A stretch of DNA of 64,000 nt from Halomonas sp. UBA3074 (GCF_002366715.1 NZ_DFBS01000022.1:259620-323619); one strand, 5' to 3'; positions 26,647 to 35,784 are shown, counted from the first letter of the stretch. The notes: generated from the sequence alone by a model not told the origin. Translations and numbers: made by a program.

Positions 26647-27670
26647 GATGCCCGTTTGGCAGCGCAGTCTAGACCCTCGATTCGGCCCACCCAAGCCGGG
26701 CCAGTACCGAGCACAGCCAGAAGATTTCTGGGTCGACGAGCAGCTTGATTTTACGCCTGAGGCGCATGGTGAACATCTATGGCTACGTGTTGAAAAACGT
26801 AACCAATCCACGTTAGAGGTGGTGAAGCTGTTAAGTCGGCTTTGTGATGTCACGCCACGGGATATTGGCTATTCCGGCATGAAAGACCGCATAGCGGTGA
26901 CCCGCCAATGGCTGAGTGTGCATCTGCCTGGCCGGGAAGCCCCGCTGGGGCTTGAGCAGTCACTTCATGCGCAGGGGATCACGATTGTCGAGCAGGCGCG
27001 CCACCCGCGTAAGCTTAAACGCGGCGTTCACCGCACCAATCGCTTTGTGTTACGCCTAAGCGGTGACGCCATTGCCAGCGACGACTTCGTCAACCGCTGG
27101 GAAGCCCTTTGTCAGCTTGGCGCACCCAACTACTTCGGCCCCCAGCGCTTTGGCCATGAAGGGCATAATCTACAGCGTGCAGCTGCGATACTTAACCGAG
27201 GTTGGCGTAAGCGGGATGACCGCCAAGGTATGATGCTTTCCACTGCGCGCAGTTTTTTGTTTAACCATTTGCTCAGTCAACGCATTGCCGACGGTACTTG
27301 GTCGCAGCCGCTAGCGGGCGACACCTTGATGTTGGACGGCACGCAAAGCGTGTTCCGTATTGAGGCCAGCGATGCAACGCTTCAGGCGCGTGCCGCTGAG
27401 CTGGATGTTCACCCCACCGGGGTGCTGTGGGGGGGTGGCGAACGGGGGCAAGGTGACGCGGCTCGCTATGAAGACGCTCTACAGCAGGAATATCCAGACT
27501 TATGCAGCGGCCTAGAGCGCAGCGGGGTTAACCAGTCACGCCGCGCGCTTCGCATGCGGCTACTGGAGCCCCAGCTAGTGTGGGAGGCCGGTACCGTCAA
27601 GCTTGCATTTGCGTTACCCCGCGGTAGCTTCGCCACTGCCGTGCTGAGTGAACTGATAGAAATGAACTAA
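26639..27670 (+). CDS. truD: tRNA pseudouridine(13) synthase TruD
   Basis: This 343-residue enzyme converts uridine 13 of tRNA-Glu to pseudouridine. It has the TruD signature around residues 60-90: EKRNQSTLEVV and GYSGMKDRIAVTRQW, where the Asp is catalytic. The TRUD insertion domain and the C-terminal RRALRMRL segment are present. I chose ATG 26639, overlapping ispF; ATG 26648 is also possible, and an upstream in-frame ATG at 26585 lies deep in ispF and is unlikely. The last codons form the first copy of a 14-bp tandem repeat that continues beyond the stop. Confidence 0.93.
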   Translation: MIKMPVWQRSLDPRFGPPKPGQYRAQPEDFWVDEQLDFTPEAHGEHLWLRVEKRNQSTLEVVKLLSRLCDVTPRDIGYSGMKDRIAVTRQWLSVHLPGREAPLGLEQSLHAQGITIVEQARHPRKLKRGVHRTNRFVLRLSGDAIASDDFVNRWEALCQLGAPNYFGPQRFGHEGHNLQRAAAILNRGWRKRDDRQGMMLSTARSFLFNHLLSQRIADGTWSQPLAGDTLMLDGTQSVFRIEASDATLQARAAELDVHPTGVLWGGGERGQGDAARYEDALQQEYPDLCSGLERSGVNQSRRALRMRLLEPQLVWEAGTVKLAFALPRGSFATAVLSELIEMN

Positions 27671-27733
27671 TAGAAATGAACTAATAGAAATGAACCAGTA
27701 GAAATGAACCAGTAGAAATGAACGCATAGCGCT
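27650..27733. repeat. 14-bp tandem repeat starting in the last codons of truD
   Basis: The unit GAACTAATAGAAAT occurs five times without gaps from 27650 to 27719, with one or two changes per copy, and a degenerate sixth copy runs to 27733. The first copy encodes the end of TruD. The second contains its TAA stop, and the remaining copies lie in the intergenic region. Confidence 0.9.
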
Positions 27734-27940
27734 GAGCTTTCTGATTCGTCAGAATGTTCAAAACGCGCCTGAAAGGCGTTAAGACGTTAAAAAGTTGACT
27801 AAAAGTGAGGGATAGGCGCCGTTACCTTTCGCGTTTATGCTCTCTATTTATGACCTCGGTACTTGGCACACCGGTACTGAATTCAACACTACTGATGACG
27901 CTTGTGCCTATCACGTGTGTCGATAAGAGGGAGGCCCACT

Positions 27941-28687
27941 ATGCGGCGACTACTGCTTTCCAATGATGACGGGGTGTATGCGCCTGGGTTACGGGCATTG
28001 CACGACGCGTTGCTGGCGCATGCCAATATGCGCGTAGTGGCCCCTGATCGAGACCGCAGCGGTGCCAGTAACTCCCTGACGCTGTCACGGCCGCTCTCGC
28101 TGACGCCGCTGGATAACGGTTTTTACAGCGTGGACGGTACCCCAGCCGACTGCGTCTATTTAGGCGTTCATGGGGTGTGGGATGAAAAACCCGATTTAGT
28201 GATTTCAGGCATTAATCACGGCAGTAACCTGGGCGACGATGTGCTTTATTCAGGCACCGTTGCTGCGGCGATGGAAGGGCGTAATCTGGGCATGACCGCG
28301 ATTGCCATGTCGTTGTGCGGTGAACGCCACTTTGCTACCGCCGGGCGGGTAGCCGCCACCTTGATTGGCGCCGCGGATCAACTCTCGTTACCACCGCGTA
28401 CGCTGCTGAACGTCAATGTGCCCGACGTTCCCTGGGAAGCGATCAAAGGCGTTAAAGTCACTCGTCTGGGCTATCGCGGGCCAGCCGAAAAACCGTTGCC
28501 GGTAAAAGACCCGCGCGGGCGTACACGCTACTGGATTGCGCCCGTCGCGGCGAATGCCGATGATGGCGAAGATACTGACTTTGCCGCCGTCGAGGCGGGC
28601 TATGTATCGATTACGCCGCTACAAACAGACCTAACGCGCCACCCCGCGCTTAACGATGTGCAGGATTGGTTGGATGTTTTTGCCTGA
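27941..28687 (+). CDS. surE: 5'/3'-nucleotidase SurE
   Basis: This 248-residue metal-dependent phosphatase acts on nucleoside monophosphates and short polyphosphates and is linked to stationary-phase survival. The metal-binding Asp pair is in LLLSNDDGVYAPG at the start. Downstream are DRDRSGASNSLTL (a substrate-site Ser/Asn region) and ISGINHGSNLGDDVLYSGTV. The ATG at 27941 follows GAGGGAGG and opens directly into the first beta strand. Its 3' end overlaps pcm by 14 bases, the conserved surE-pcm arrangement. Confidence 0.95.
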   Translation: MRRLLLSNDDGVYAPGLRALHDALLAHANMRVVAPDRDRSGASNSLTLSRPLSLTPLDNGFYSVDGTPADCVYLGVHGVWDEKPDLVISGINHGSNLGDDVLYSGTVAAAMEGRNLGMTAIAMSLCGERHFATAGRVAATLIGAADQLSLPPRTLLNVNVPDVPWEAIKGVKVTRLGYRGPAEKPLPVKDPRGRTRYWIAPVAANADDGEDTDFAAVEAGYVSITPLQTDLTRHPALNDVQDWLDVFA

Positions 28688-29351
28688 TATCTCCCCTGGG
28701 GAGCTGCGCGGTCGCGGTATGACCTCTCAGCGCACCCGCGACCGTATGGTCAAGCGCCTCATGCAACAAGGGATCACCGATACCCGCGTGCTTGAGGTGA
28801 TGGCCAGCGAGCCTCGCCACCTATTTGTGGATGAGGCGCTGGCACATCGTGCCTATGAAGATACCGCGCTGCCCATCGGGTTTAGTCAGACATTGTCACA
28901 ACCGTTTATTGTGGCGCGTATGACCGAGCTGGTGCTGCGTGCCGGGCCGCGTCGTGTGCTGGAACTAGGCACCGGCTCCGGCTATCAAACATTGCTACTG
29001 TCACGCTTGGTTGAAGAACTCTACTCCATTGAGCGCATCAGCGCGCTGCACGAGCGAGCGGCCGAACGGTTATGGCGGTTGAACGCCCCGGCCACGCTCG
29101 CCGTAGCGGACGGAGGCTATGGCTGGCCTGAAGTAGCCCCGTTCGACGTTATTTTATTGACCGCCTGTGCCCATACATTACCTACATCGTTACTAGAGCA
29201 ATTGAGTGTCGACGGTGTATTGATCGCCCCTATCGAAGACCCTGATGGCAACCAATGGCTTACCCAGGTAAAGCGCATTGGTAATGCTTTTGAAAAGCGG
29301 CGGCTTGAGCCCGTGCGTTTTGTACCTTTACTACAAGGAGTAGTGGATTGA
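28674..29351 (+). CDS. pcm: Protein-L-isoaspartate O-methyltransferase
   Basis: This 225-residue enzyme methylates isoaspartyl residues in damaged proteins so they can be repaired. The family segments are present: FVDEALAHRAYEDTALPIG, SQPFIVARMTEL and the SAM-binding LELGTGSGYQT. The start is taken at ATG 28674, overlapping surE; the GRGMTSQRTRD methionine near 28719 is an alternative that better matches the usual N-terminus. The stop overlaps the TTG start of the DUF368 gene. Confidence 0.93.
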   Translation: MFLPDISPGELRGRGMTSQRTRDRMVKRLMQQGITDTRVLEVMASEPRHLFVDEALAHRAYEDTALPIGFSQTLSQPFIVARMTELVLRAGPRRVLELGTGSGYQTLLLSRLVEELYSIERISALHERAAERLWRLNAPATLAVADGGYGWPEVAPFDVILLTACAHTLPTSLLEQLSVDGVLIAPIEDPDGNQWLTQVKRIGNAFEKRRLEPVRFVPLLQGVVD

Positions 29352-30307
29352 AGCGGCAACCCTTGGGAATATTTTTACGTGGCGCAGGGATGGGCGCCGC
29401 CGATGCGGTACCCGGTGTGTCAGGAGGTACGATTGCGTTTATTAGCGGGATTTATGAAGAGCTGATTAACACGATCAAGCAGTTTGGTCCGAGTGCGATT
29501 GGGGTATGGCGTCAAGGTGGCTGGAAAGCGCTGAGTCTCCACCTGAATCTCGCTTTCCTGGTGCCGTTATTGGCAGGGGTGGCGATTAGCCTGTTTAGTG
29601 TGGCGCACTTGGCACTTTGGCTGATGGAAGCACATCCGCTGCTGTTAGACGGGTTCTTTTTTGGCCTGGTAGCCGCTTCAGCGTTGGTAGTCGGAAAAGC
29701 GAGTAGCGGCTGGAAGATATGGTACCTACTGCCCTTGCTCGTGGGCTTAGTACTTGCCCAGGCGTTGCCAGGCATGATGCCGCTGGTGTTGCTGCTGGGT
29801 AATGAAGCCTTGGTGGTGATGGTGGCAGGCTGTATTGCGATTAGCGCCATGCTACTGCCAGGGGTTTCTGGCAGCTTTTTGTTGCTGACAATGGGGCTCT
29901 ACGGCACCATCATGGGGGCAATTCGCAGCCTGGATATGGGCATCATCATTCTGTTTGGCATGGGCTGTGTGGTCGGCTTAGCGTTGTTTTCCCGGCTACT
30001 GTCCTGGTTATTACGTCGGCACCATACCTCGACCATGCAACTGCTGCTGGGGTTTATTGTCGGTTCGTTACCGGTTCTCTGGCCGTGGCGTGAGCTGTTA
30101 CGCTACCAAATCGGGCCAGAAGGACAAATGATCCCTCTGGAGCATCGCTATTTGCTGCCCGCTGACTATGCCGTATTGACCGGTGCCTCGGCACAAGTCG
30201 CTGGTGTCGTCGCCCTGATGGCCGTAGGGGCACTTATCGTCGTGTTACTCAACCGACACGCGGATCGTCGGCCAATCGATACCAAGCTGGGCGCTGAAAA
30301 GGAGTAA
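29348..30307 (+). CDS. DUF368-family polytopic membrane protein
   Basis: This 319-residue protein has about eight to nine hydrophobic segments and belongs to the DUF368 family. Its hallmark is GAGMGAADAVPGVSGGTIAFI at the N-terminus, repeated in weaker form as AMLLPGVSGSFLLL near residue 175. Proteins of this family have recently been implicated in recycling of the undecaprenyl-phosphate carrier lipid in some bacteria; that role here is by family only. Translation starts at TTG, coupled to pcm by a 4-base overlap, with AAGGAGTA upstream. It lies between pcm and nlpD, genes that are adjacent in E. coli. Confidence 0.88.
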   Translation: MKRQPLGIFLRGAGMGAADAVPGVSGGTIAFISGIYEELINTIKQFGPSAIGVWRQGGWKALSLHLNLAFLVPLLAGVAISLFSVAHLALWLMEAHPLLLDGFFFGLVAASALVVGKASSGWKIWYLLPLLVGLVLAQALPGMMPLVLLLGNEALVVMVAGCIAISAMLLPGVSGSFLLLTMGLYGTIMGAIRSLDMGIIILFGMGCVVGLALFSRLLSWLLRRHHTSTMQLLLGFIVGSLPVLWPWRELLRYQIGPEGQMIPLEHRYLLPADYAVLTGASAQVAGVVALMAVGALIVVLLNRHADRRPIDTKLGAEKE

Positions 30308-30314
30308 AGGGTAT

Positions 30315-31352
30315 ATGCGTAGAATCGTAGTGATATCGGCGCTGGCATTCGTCATTGCTGGCTGTGCCAGCCAACAGGGCGGAGGCCCCCAGGTGCGTGA
30401 TTTAAGCCAAGCACGCCAAGCGGTGGAGAATTCGCCTCAGTACACCGTCAAAGCGGGCGACACGCTGTATGGCATCGCATGGCAGCACAACCTGGATTAT
30501 CGCCAGTTAGCGGCAATGAACAATATTGATGCGCCTTATCAAATTCGCCCAGGCCAAACCATTAGCTTGAGAGAAGGCGCCTCAATGGCCTCGGCAAGTA
30601 GCCAGCCAGCAACGAATAACGCCAATAGCGGCGGTGCTGTCGCGACCGGCCTGAACCCGCAAACGGCTTCTGTGGCGAGTAATGATCAGGAGCTGGATTG
30701 GCTATTGCCGGACGAATCCGCCATTGAGCGCAATCAGCGCCTGACGGCTGAGCGCGACGCCGCAGAGTCGCCCGAACAGGATGCCGGGCCCTCTGAAGCC
30801 GAACCGGAAGTAATAGCGGCTGCCGAGCCGGAACCTGCCGCTCAACCTGAGCCCGAAGTCGAATCTGCTGCCGAGCCTGAACCGCAGCCGGTTTCAGAAC
30901 CTGAGCCACAGCAAGAAGCTGCCCCGGCCAGCCAAAATGCCGCCGCAGACCGCGGTTCGCGCACCTATACCCCCGCCGAAACGATCGATTGGCAGTGGCC
31001 TGCTGATGGCAACGTCGCCGGTGAGTTTGGGCAGGGCGATAGCATCACTGCCGGGATTGATATCACCGGTGAAAAGGGGCAACCTGTTAAAGCGGCTGGC
31101 CCAGGTATCGTGGTTTATGCGGGCAGTGGCGTCAGGGGCTACGGCAACCTCATCCTTCTCAAGCACAACGACCAATTCCTGAGTGCGTATGCGCATAACG
31201 ATAGCTTACGGGTCAGTGAAAATGACGTCGTCGAGGCTGGCGAAGTGATTGCCACGATGGGGGATAGCGATGCAGAGAACGTCAGATTGCATTTTGAGGT
31301 GCGCCGCGATGGACAGCCTCAAGACCCAATGGACTTTCTACCTGCCCGCTAA
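30315..31352 (+). CDS. nlpD: NlpD-like lipoprotein, LysM and degenerate LytM domains
   Basis: This 345-residue envelope lipoprotein activates amidases that split septal peptidoglycan. A lipobox (VIAGC, Cys near residue 17) ends the signal peptide. A LysM domain follows (about 43-87, YTVKAGDTLYGIAW), then a long Pro/Glu/Ala-rich linker (about 150-215), then a C-terminal M23/LytM domain (about 230-345). The LytM zinc ligands are incomplete: AGIDI lacks the first His and the final motif is RLHFEVR without HxH. As in E. coli NlpD, this means an activator rather than an enzyme. It precedes rpoS, whose promoter may lie inside this gene. Confidence 0.93.
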   Translation: MRRIVVISALAFVIAGCASQQGGGPQVRDLSQARQAVENSPQYTVKAGDTLYGIAWQHNLDYRQLAAMNNIDAPYQIRPGQTISLREGASMASASSQPATNNANSGGAVATGLNPQTASVASNDQELDWLLPDESAIERNQRLTAERDAAESPEQDAGPSEAEPEVIAAAEPEPAAQPEPEVESAAEPEPQPVSEPEPQQEAAPASQNAAADRGSRTYTPAETIDWQWPADGNVAGEFGQGDSITAGIDITGEKGQPVKAAGPGIVVYAGSGVRGYGNLILLKHNDQFLSAYAHNDSLRVSENDVVEAGEVIATMGDSDAENVRLHFEVRRDGQPQDPMDFLPAR

Positions 31353-31518
31353 TGCACTCACCGGTAGAGTGAGGTAGCAGCGTTTTACTTGGAAGTTGCC
31401 CGAATGGCTATATTCGAGCGTCATAAAACAATTGTCACATAACAATACGGTGTGCGCCTGAGAGCGCCCACCTTTGACTTTCTAAATGGCGGGTAGGCGA
31501 CAATCGAGGGGTAAGGCC

Positions 31519-32493
31519 ATGAGTATGTTGGAGAAAGATCTACAGGAGGTTGACCTGGATGCTGCTGAGGAGGCGCTTGATGATACCGATGACGATATGG
31601 CGGTTGAAGAAGATGCTTTTGAAAAGGCGCTAGGGCGTGAGGATCGACAGTCGACCCAAAGCTTGGATGCAACGCAAATCTACCTCAACGAAATCGGCTT
31701 TTCGCCACTTTTAACGCCAGAAGAGGAAGTGTATTACGGTCGCTTAGCACGTAAGGGCGACCCGCTGGGCCGCTCAAGGATGATTGAATCCAATTTGCGG
31801 TTGGTGGTAAAGATTGCTCGACGCTATCTCAATCGTGGTTTGACGCTGTTGGATTTAATCGAAGAAGGTAATTTGGGCTTGATTCGGGCGGTTGAAAAAT
31901 TCGACCCTGAGCGTGGGTTTCGTTTTTCAACCTATGCCACGTGGTGGATAAGGCAGACGATTGAACGTGCGTTGATGAACCAAACGCGGACCATTCGCTT
32001 GCCCATCCACGTGGTCAAAGAGCTCAATATCTACCTGCGCGCGGCGCGTGAATTGACGCAGAAATTTGATCATGAGGCGACTGCCGAAGAGATCGCCGAC
32101 CACCTGGACAAACCGGTCGAAGTGGTCAAAAAGATGTTGGGTCTCAATGAGCGCGTGTCGTCCGTCGATTACCCCATGGGCGGTGAAAGCGATAAGCCGT
32201 TGATCGATACCTTGACCGACGATGAGGTGCAAGGCCCAGAAGCGCGCCTGGTCGATGGCGATGTTAAAGAGCATGTCGATCTCTGGCTGGATGAGCTAAG
32301 CGAAAAGCAGCGTGAAGTGGTGGTACGCCGCTTTGGGTTACGCGGCCACGAATCGGCAACCCTCGAAGAAGTGGGCGCCGAGATCGGTTTGACTCGTGAG
32401 CGAGTGCGCCAGATCCAGGTGGAAGCGTTAAAGAAGCTACGCCGCTCGCTGGAAAAACAGGGGCTCTCTCTGGAAGCACTGTTCGAAACCTGA
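31519..32493 (+). CDS. rpoS: RNA polymerase sigma factor RpoS
   Basis: This 324-residue stationary-phase and general stress sigma factor has an acidic N-terminus, then region 1.2 from DATQIYLNEIGFSPLL. Region 2 includes the RpoS/RpoD-type RFSTYATWWIRQTIERA. Region 3 includes LRAARELTQKF, and region 4 ends in a helix-turn-helix (LEEVGAEIGLTRERVRQIQ). RTIRLPIHVVKELN fits RpoS rather than RpoD. I start it at ATG 31519 after AGGGGTAAGG; the frame is open from 31486. It follows nlpD in the usual order, and a strong terminator comes 41 bases later. Confidence 0.96.
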   Translation: MSMLEKDLQEVDLDAAEEALDDTDDDMAVEEDAFEKALGREDRQSTQSLDATQIYLNEIGFSPLLTPEEEVYYGRLARKGDPLGRSRMIESNLRLVVKIARRYLNRGLTLLDLIEEGNLGLIRAVEKFDPERGFRFSTYATWWIRQTIERALMNQTRTIRLPIHVVKELNIYLRAARELTQKFDHEATAEEIADHLDKPVEVVKKMLGLNERVSSVDYPMGGESDKPLIDTLTDDEVQGPEARLVDGDVKEHVDLWLDELSEKQREVVVRRFGLRGHESATLEEVGAEIGLTRERVRQIQVEALKKLRRSLEKQGLSLEALFET

Positions 32494-32534
32494 GTGGCCG
32501 TCAGGCGAGTGTTATCCCTGCGCCACTGCCCAAG

Positions 32535-32570
32535 CCGAGCAAGTACTCATAGGTGCTTGCTCGGTTTTTT
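32535..32570 (+). terminator. Rho-independent terminator after rpoS
   Basis: A 9-bp perfect stem (CCGAGCAAG at 32535-32543 with CTTGCTCGG at 32556-32564) is followed by six T. It ends the long ftsB-to-rpoS gene run. Confidence 0.9.
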
Positions 32571-32640
32571 ATCGCTTAAACTTTTAGGCTGAGCCTGTTG
32601 TTGGTGCTCGCTACTCTGAATCCGGTAAAAGAGGAATCTC

Positions 32641-33741
32641 ATGCGTCCCCTTGTGGCCGATATTGATCTGGACGCGCTGCGTCACAACTATCAATTGGCG
32701 TGCCGCTGCGCGCCCAAGAGCCGCTCAGTGGCCGTTATCAAAGCCGATGCTTACGGCCATGGCGCGCTCGCATGCGCCCAAGCACTGGAGAAGCATGCCC
32801 CAGCGTTTGCCGTCGCCTGCATTGAGGAAGCCCTGGCACTTCGTGCTGGCGGCATTACCATTCCCATCGTCCTGCTTGAAGGCATTTTCAGTGCCGACGA
32901 ACTGGCACGGGTGGATGACCACGACTTCTGGATCGCGGTGCACAGCCAGTGGCAGGTAGATGCCTTATTGGCGGCCAAACCCAGCAAGCCTATTCCCGTC
33001 TGGCTAAAGGTCGACTCAGGCATGCATCGTTTAGGCTTTGCCATTGAAGAGGCTGCAGGTATTTGGCAGCAGTTAAACGCTGCGCCGAGTGTGGCGTCGC
33101 TCCACCTGATGAGCCACTTCGCCAGCGCTGATACGCAGGATAATCGTTATTTCAATCAACAGATGTCACGGCTCCAAGCATTAGCCCGTCAACTCGATGC
33201 GCCGCTATGCTTGGCCAATTCACCGGCGACATTGGCGTGGCCGGTGGCCCATGGCGACTGGAATCGGCCGGGCGTCATGCTGTATGGCAGTGATCCGTTA
33301 GAAGTGGCCAATGATATTACTCGCCAACTGCAGCCAGTGATGACCCTGCGTTCGGAAATTATTGCCCTGCGCGAGCTGGAGGAGGGGGAGCCAGTAGGCT
33401 ATAGCGGTCGTTGGCGAGCGCCGCGGCGTTCGCGCATCGCCGTGGTCGCCTGCGGCTATGGTGACGGCTACGACCGCCATGCCCGTGATGGTACGCCAGT
33501 GCTGGTGAACGGCCAGCGCTGCGCTATTGCCGGTAAAGTGTCAATGGACATGCTCACGGTGGATGTGACGGAAGTACCCGAAGCAGCTATTGGCAGCGAA
33601 GTCGTATTATGGGGCAGTGCCAGCAACGGCGAAGTGCTGCCCGTGGATGAAGTGGCCCGCTACTGCGATACGATCAGTTATACGCTGCTGACGGGGGTAC
33701 TGCCCCGGGCGCCTCGGCGTTATCATGGGCGCTCTGCTTAA
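32641..33741 (+). CDS. alr: Alanine racemase
   Basis: This 366-residue PLP enzyme interconverts L- and D-alanine, supplying D-alanine for peptidoglycan. The PLP lysine is Lys34 in VIKADAYGHG. The second-domain catalytic tyrosine is in VGYSGRW near residue 255, and GKVSMDMLTVDVT and the C-terminal CDTISYTLLT motif are present. The ribosome site is GAGGAA. lpxL follows after 12 bases, so these two cell-envelope genes probably share a transcript. Confidence 0.96.
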   Translation: MRPLVADIDLDALRHNYQLACRCAPKSRSVAVIKADAYGHGALACAQALEKHAPAFAVACIEEALALRAGGITIPIVLLEGIFSADELARVDDHDFWIAVHSQWQVDALLAAKPSKPIPVWLKVDSGMHRLGFAIEEAAGIWQQLNAAPSVASLHLMSHFASADTQDNRYFNQQMSRLQALARQLDAPLCLANSPATLAWPVAHGDWNRPGVMLYGSDPLEVANDITRQLQPVMTLRSEIIALRELEEGEPVGYSGRWRAPRRSRIAVVACGYGDGYDRHARDGTPVLVNGQRCAIAGKVSMDMLTVDVTEVPEAAIGSEVVLWGSASNGEVLPVDEVARYCDTISYTLLTGVLPRAPRRYHGRSA

Positions 33742-33753
33742 ACGGTTATTGTT

Positions 33754-34668
33754 ATGTCTAAATCACGTTACCCGCGCTCGTTTGCCCATCCACGTTACTG
33801 GCCCACTTGGCTCGGCATTGGCGCTATGTATGTAGCGGCGTGGTTGCCCTGGCGGCTAAAAATGCTTATTGGTAAAGGGCTGGGGCTGCTTGCATGGCGG
33901 TTTGCCAAGCGGCGGCGGCATATCACCGAGCGTAACTTGGCGCTGTGCTTCCCTGAAAAAAGTGCCGAACAACAGCGGCGCCTGGTCAAGGATACCTTCA
34001 TCGCCAACGGCATTGGTCTCGTAGAGACGGCAACGGGCTGGTGTCGCGACGGTGAAAACCTGCGTCATCGCGTTAGCTATGTGGGTGAAGAGCATATGGC
34101 ACGCGCACAGGCGCGTGGCAAAGGCGTGCTCATTGTCGGCGTTCACTTCTCTTCGCTCGATTTGGGCGGTGCACTGCACGCACTCTATTTTTCTGCTGAT
34201 GCGGTTTATCGCCCGCACAATAACCCTTTGTTCGAGCGTTTTATGACCCGTGCTCGCAGGCGAAATTTCGGCGCTGCCATCGATCGTTATGATTTGCGCG
34301 GTGTGGTGCGGCAACTGAAAGCAGGCCGCATGGTATGGTACTCGCCGGATCAGGATTTTGGACGTGATGTGAGTGTGTTTGCACCGTTGTTTGGTCAGCA
34401 GGCCGCGACAATTCGCTTAACGGCGAAGTTGGCCCGGATGACCGATGCATCGGTAGTGCCGATGATGTTTCATCGCAATCCGGATAATGCGACGTATACC
34501 ATCGAAAGCCTGCCCGCGTTAGAAGGCTTTCCGAGCAATGACGAGGTCGCCGATGCAACAAAGGTCAATCAGTTTATTGAACAGGCAATCCGCAAGCATC
34601 CCGAACAATACCTATGGCTGCATCGACGTTTCAAGACCCGCCCCGAAGGCGAGCCCAGCGTTTATTAA
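33754..34668 (+). CDS. lpxL: Lipid A biosynthesis lauroyl acyltransferase (LpxL/HtrB family)
   Basis: This 304-residue inner-membrane enzyme adds a secondary acyl chain to the lipid A precursor. The catalytic HX4D box is His131-Asp136 (HFSSLD). A membrane-anchoring segment lies near residues 22-48, and YSPDQDFGRDVSVFAPLFG is the conserved central segment. Whether it acts as LpxL, LpxM or LpxP cannot be read from sequence; LpxL is the default. It is the second gene after alr and is closed by a bidirectional terminator. Confidence 0.9.
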   Translation: MSKSRYPRSFAHPRYWPTWLGIGAMYVAAWLPWRLKMLIGKGLGLLAWRFAKRRRHITERNLALCFPEKSAEQQRRLVKDTFIANGIGLVETATGWCRDGENLRHRVSYVGEEHMARAQARGKGVLIVGVHFSSLDLGGALHALYFSADAVYRPHNNPLFERFMTRARRRNFGAAIDRYDLRGVVRQLKAGRMVWYSPDQDFGRDVSVFAPLFGQQAATIRLTAKLARMTDASVVPMMFHRNPDNATYTIESLPALEGFPSNDEVADATKVNQFIEQAIRKHPEQYLWLHRRFKTRPEGEPSVY

Positions 34669-34686
34669 CACTGAAAATTGGACACC

Positions 34687-34712
34687 AAAAAGCCAGCTTT
34701 CGCTGGCTTTTT
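34687..34712. terminator. Bidirectional terminator between lpxL and speD
   Basis: AAAAAGCCAGC (34687-34697) and GCTGGCTTTTT (34702-34712) form an 11-bp perfect stem with a 4-base loop. The A tract and T tract make it work for both convergent genes. Confidence 0.92.
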
Positions 34713-34730
34713 GGCGTTCAAACGCTGCGT

Positions 34731-35525
34731 TTAGTCCAAGTTGCGGGAGTAGAAAATCTCCAACATCTCTTTACGCAGACGGCTCTCGATGTCTCGCGCT
34801 TCTTCAAAGGTAATATCGCGCCGTGACGTGCCGAACAGGTAATTATCCAGTTCGAAGTCTTTGAGCAGCATCTTGGTATGGAACATGTTTTCCTGATACA
34901 CGTTGACGTCCATCATCTGATACGCATGCTTGGTATCTTCGGCAAGGTAATCTTGGATGGAGGTAATGCCGTGATCGATAAACAGTTTTTTGCCATCTAC
35001 ATCACGGGTAAAGCCGCGGACCCGATAATCCATGGTGACGATATCGGAGTCGAAGCTGTGGATCAGATAGTTGAGCGCCTTTAGCGGGCTGATATGACCA
35101 CAGGTAGAGACATCAATGTCCAGCCGGAAGGTGCTGATACCGTTATCAGGGTGCGATTCAGGGTAGCTGTGCACCGTCACGTGGCTTTTATCCAAATGCC
35201 CAACGACCGTTTCGGGCAAGGGGCCGGGGCCTGGTTTGATTTGCTCAGGCGCAGTGTCATCTAGCTCATGCTCGGCAATCAGGATCGTCACGCTGGCGCC
35301 ATGGGGTTCATAGTCCTGGCGGGCGATATTGAGCACATGAGCGCCGATAATGTTGGTGACGTCTTTCAAAATCTGTGTCAAACGTTCGGCGTTGTAGAGC
35401 TCATCGATATAGTCGATATAAGCCGCACGCTGCTCTTCGGTTTTGGCGTAACAGATGTCGTAAATATTGAAGCTCAATGAGCTTGTCAGGTTGTTAAACC
35501 CGTGGAGTCGGAGATTATCTGTCAT
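34731..35525 (-). CDS. speD: S-adenosylmethionine decarboxylase proenzyme (E. coli type)
   Basis: This 264-residue proenzyme cleaves itself to create a pyruvoyl group and then decarboxylates SAM to supply aminopropyl groups for spermidine. The cleavage site is Lys113-Ser114 in HLDKSHVTVHSYPES. The catalytic cysteine is Cys142 in STCGHISPLKALNYL, and DYRVRGFTRD matches the large class-1A enzyme. AGGGAGG precedes the ATG. speE is not adjacent. The 3' end faces lpxL across the shared terminator. Confidence 0.96.
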   Translation of the reverse strand: MTDNLRLHGFNNLTSSLSFNIYDICYAKTEEQRAAYIDYIDELYNAERLTQILKDVTNIIGAHVLNIARQDYEPHGASVTILIAEHELDDTAPEQIKPGPGPLPETVVGHLDKSHVTVHSYPESHPDNGISTFRLDIDVSTCGHISPLKALNYLIHSFDSDIVTMDYRVRGFTRDVDGKKLFIDHGITSIQDYLAEDTKHAYQMMDVNVYQENMFHTKMLLKDFELDNYLFGTSRRDITFEEARDIESRLRKEMLEIFYSRNLD

Positions 35526-35650
35526 GTCCGAGCCTCCCTATGGCAGGTGAAGACACCCCGACGAGCCAGCGCCGGAACCGATAAGACGTTGTCACCATCG
35601 CTGCGGTGTAACCCCATAAAATGAAGCAGAGCCGTTACCGCATAGGTGAA

Positions 35651-35680
35651 GGTAAAACAAGCGGGCGTATTATGCCCGCC
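35651..35680 (-). terminator. Probable terminator after the OsmC gene
   Basis: On the minus strand GCGGGC and GCCCGC form a 6-bp stem around ATAATAC, followed by TTGTTTT. It lies about 105 bases past the OsmC stop and before speD. It argues that the two genes are separate units. Confidence 0.55.
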
Positions 35681-35784
35681 AAGGCGATCGCTTGCATCCG
35701 ACTGAACTACTTTTTTTGTCGTCGTTGCTAGGCAAGCGGTATCGCTAAACGGAAACGCCCATCGCTGGCCGAGTAAAAAGCGGC

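Noticed and set aside
30315..31352. Loss of zinc ligands in the NlpD LytM domain as a novel lesion.
   Set aside because: E. coli NlpD shows the same losses and works as an amidase activator, so this is normal for the family.
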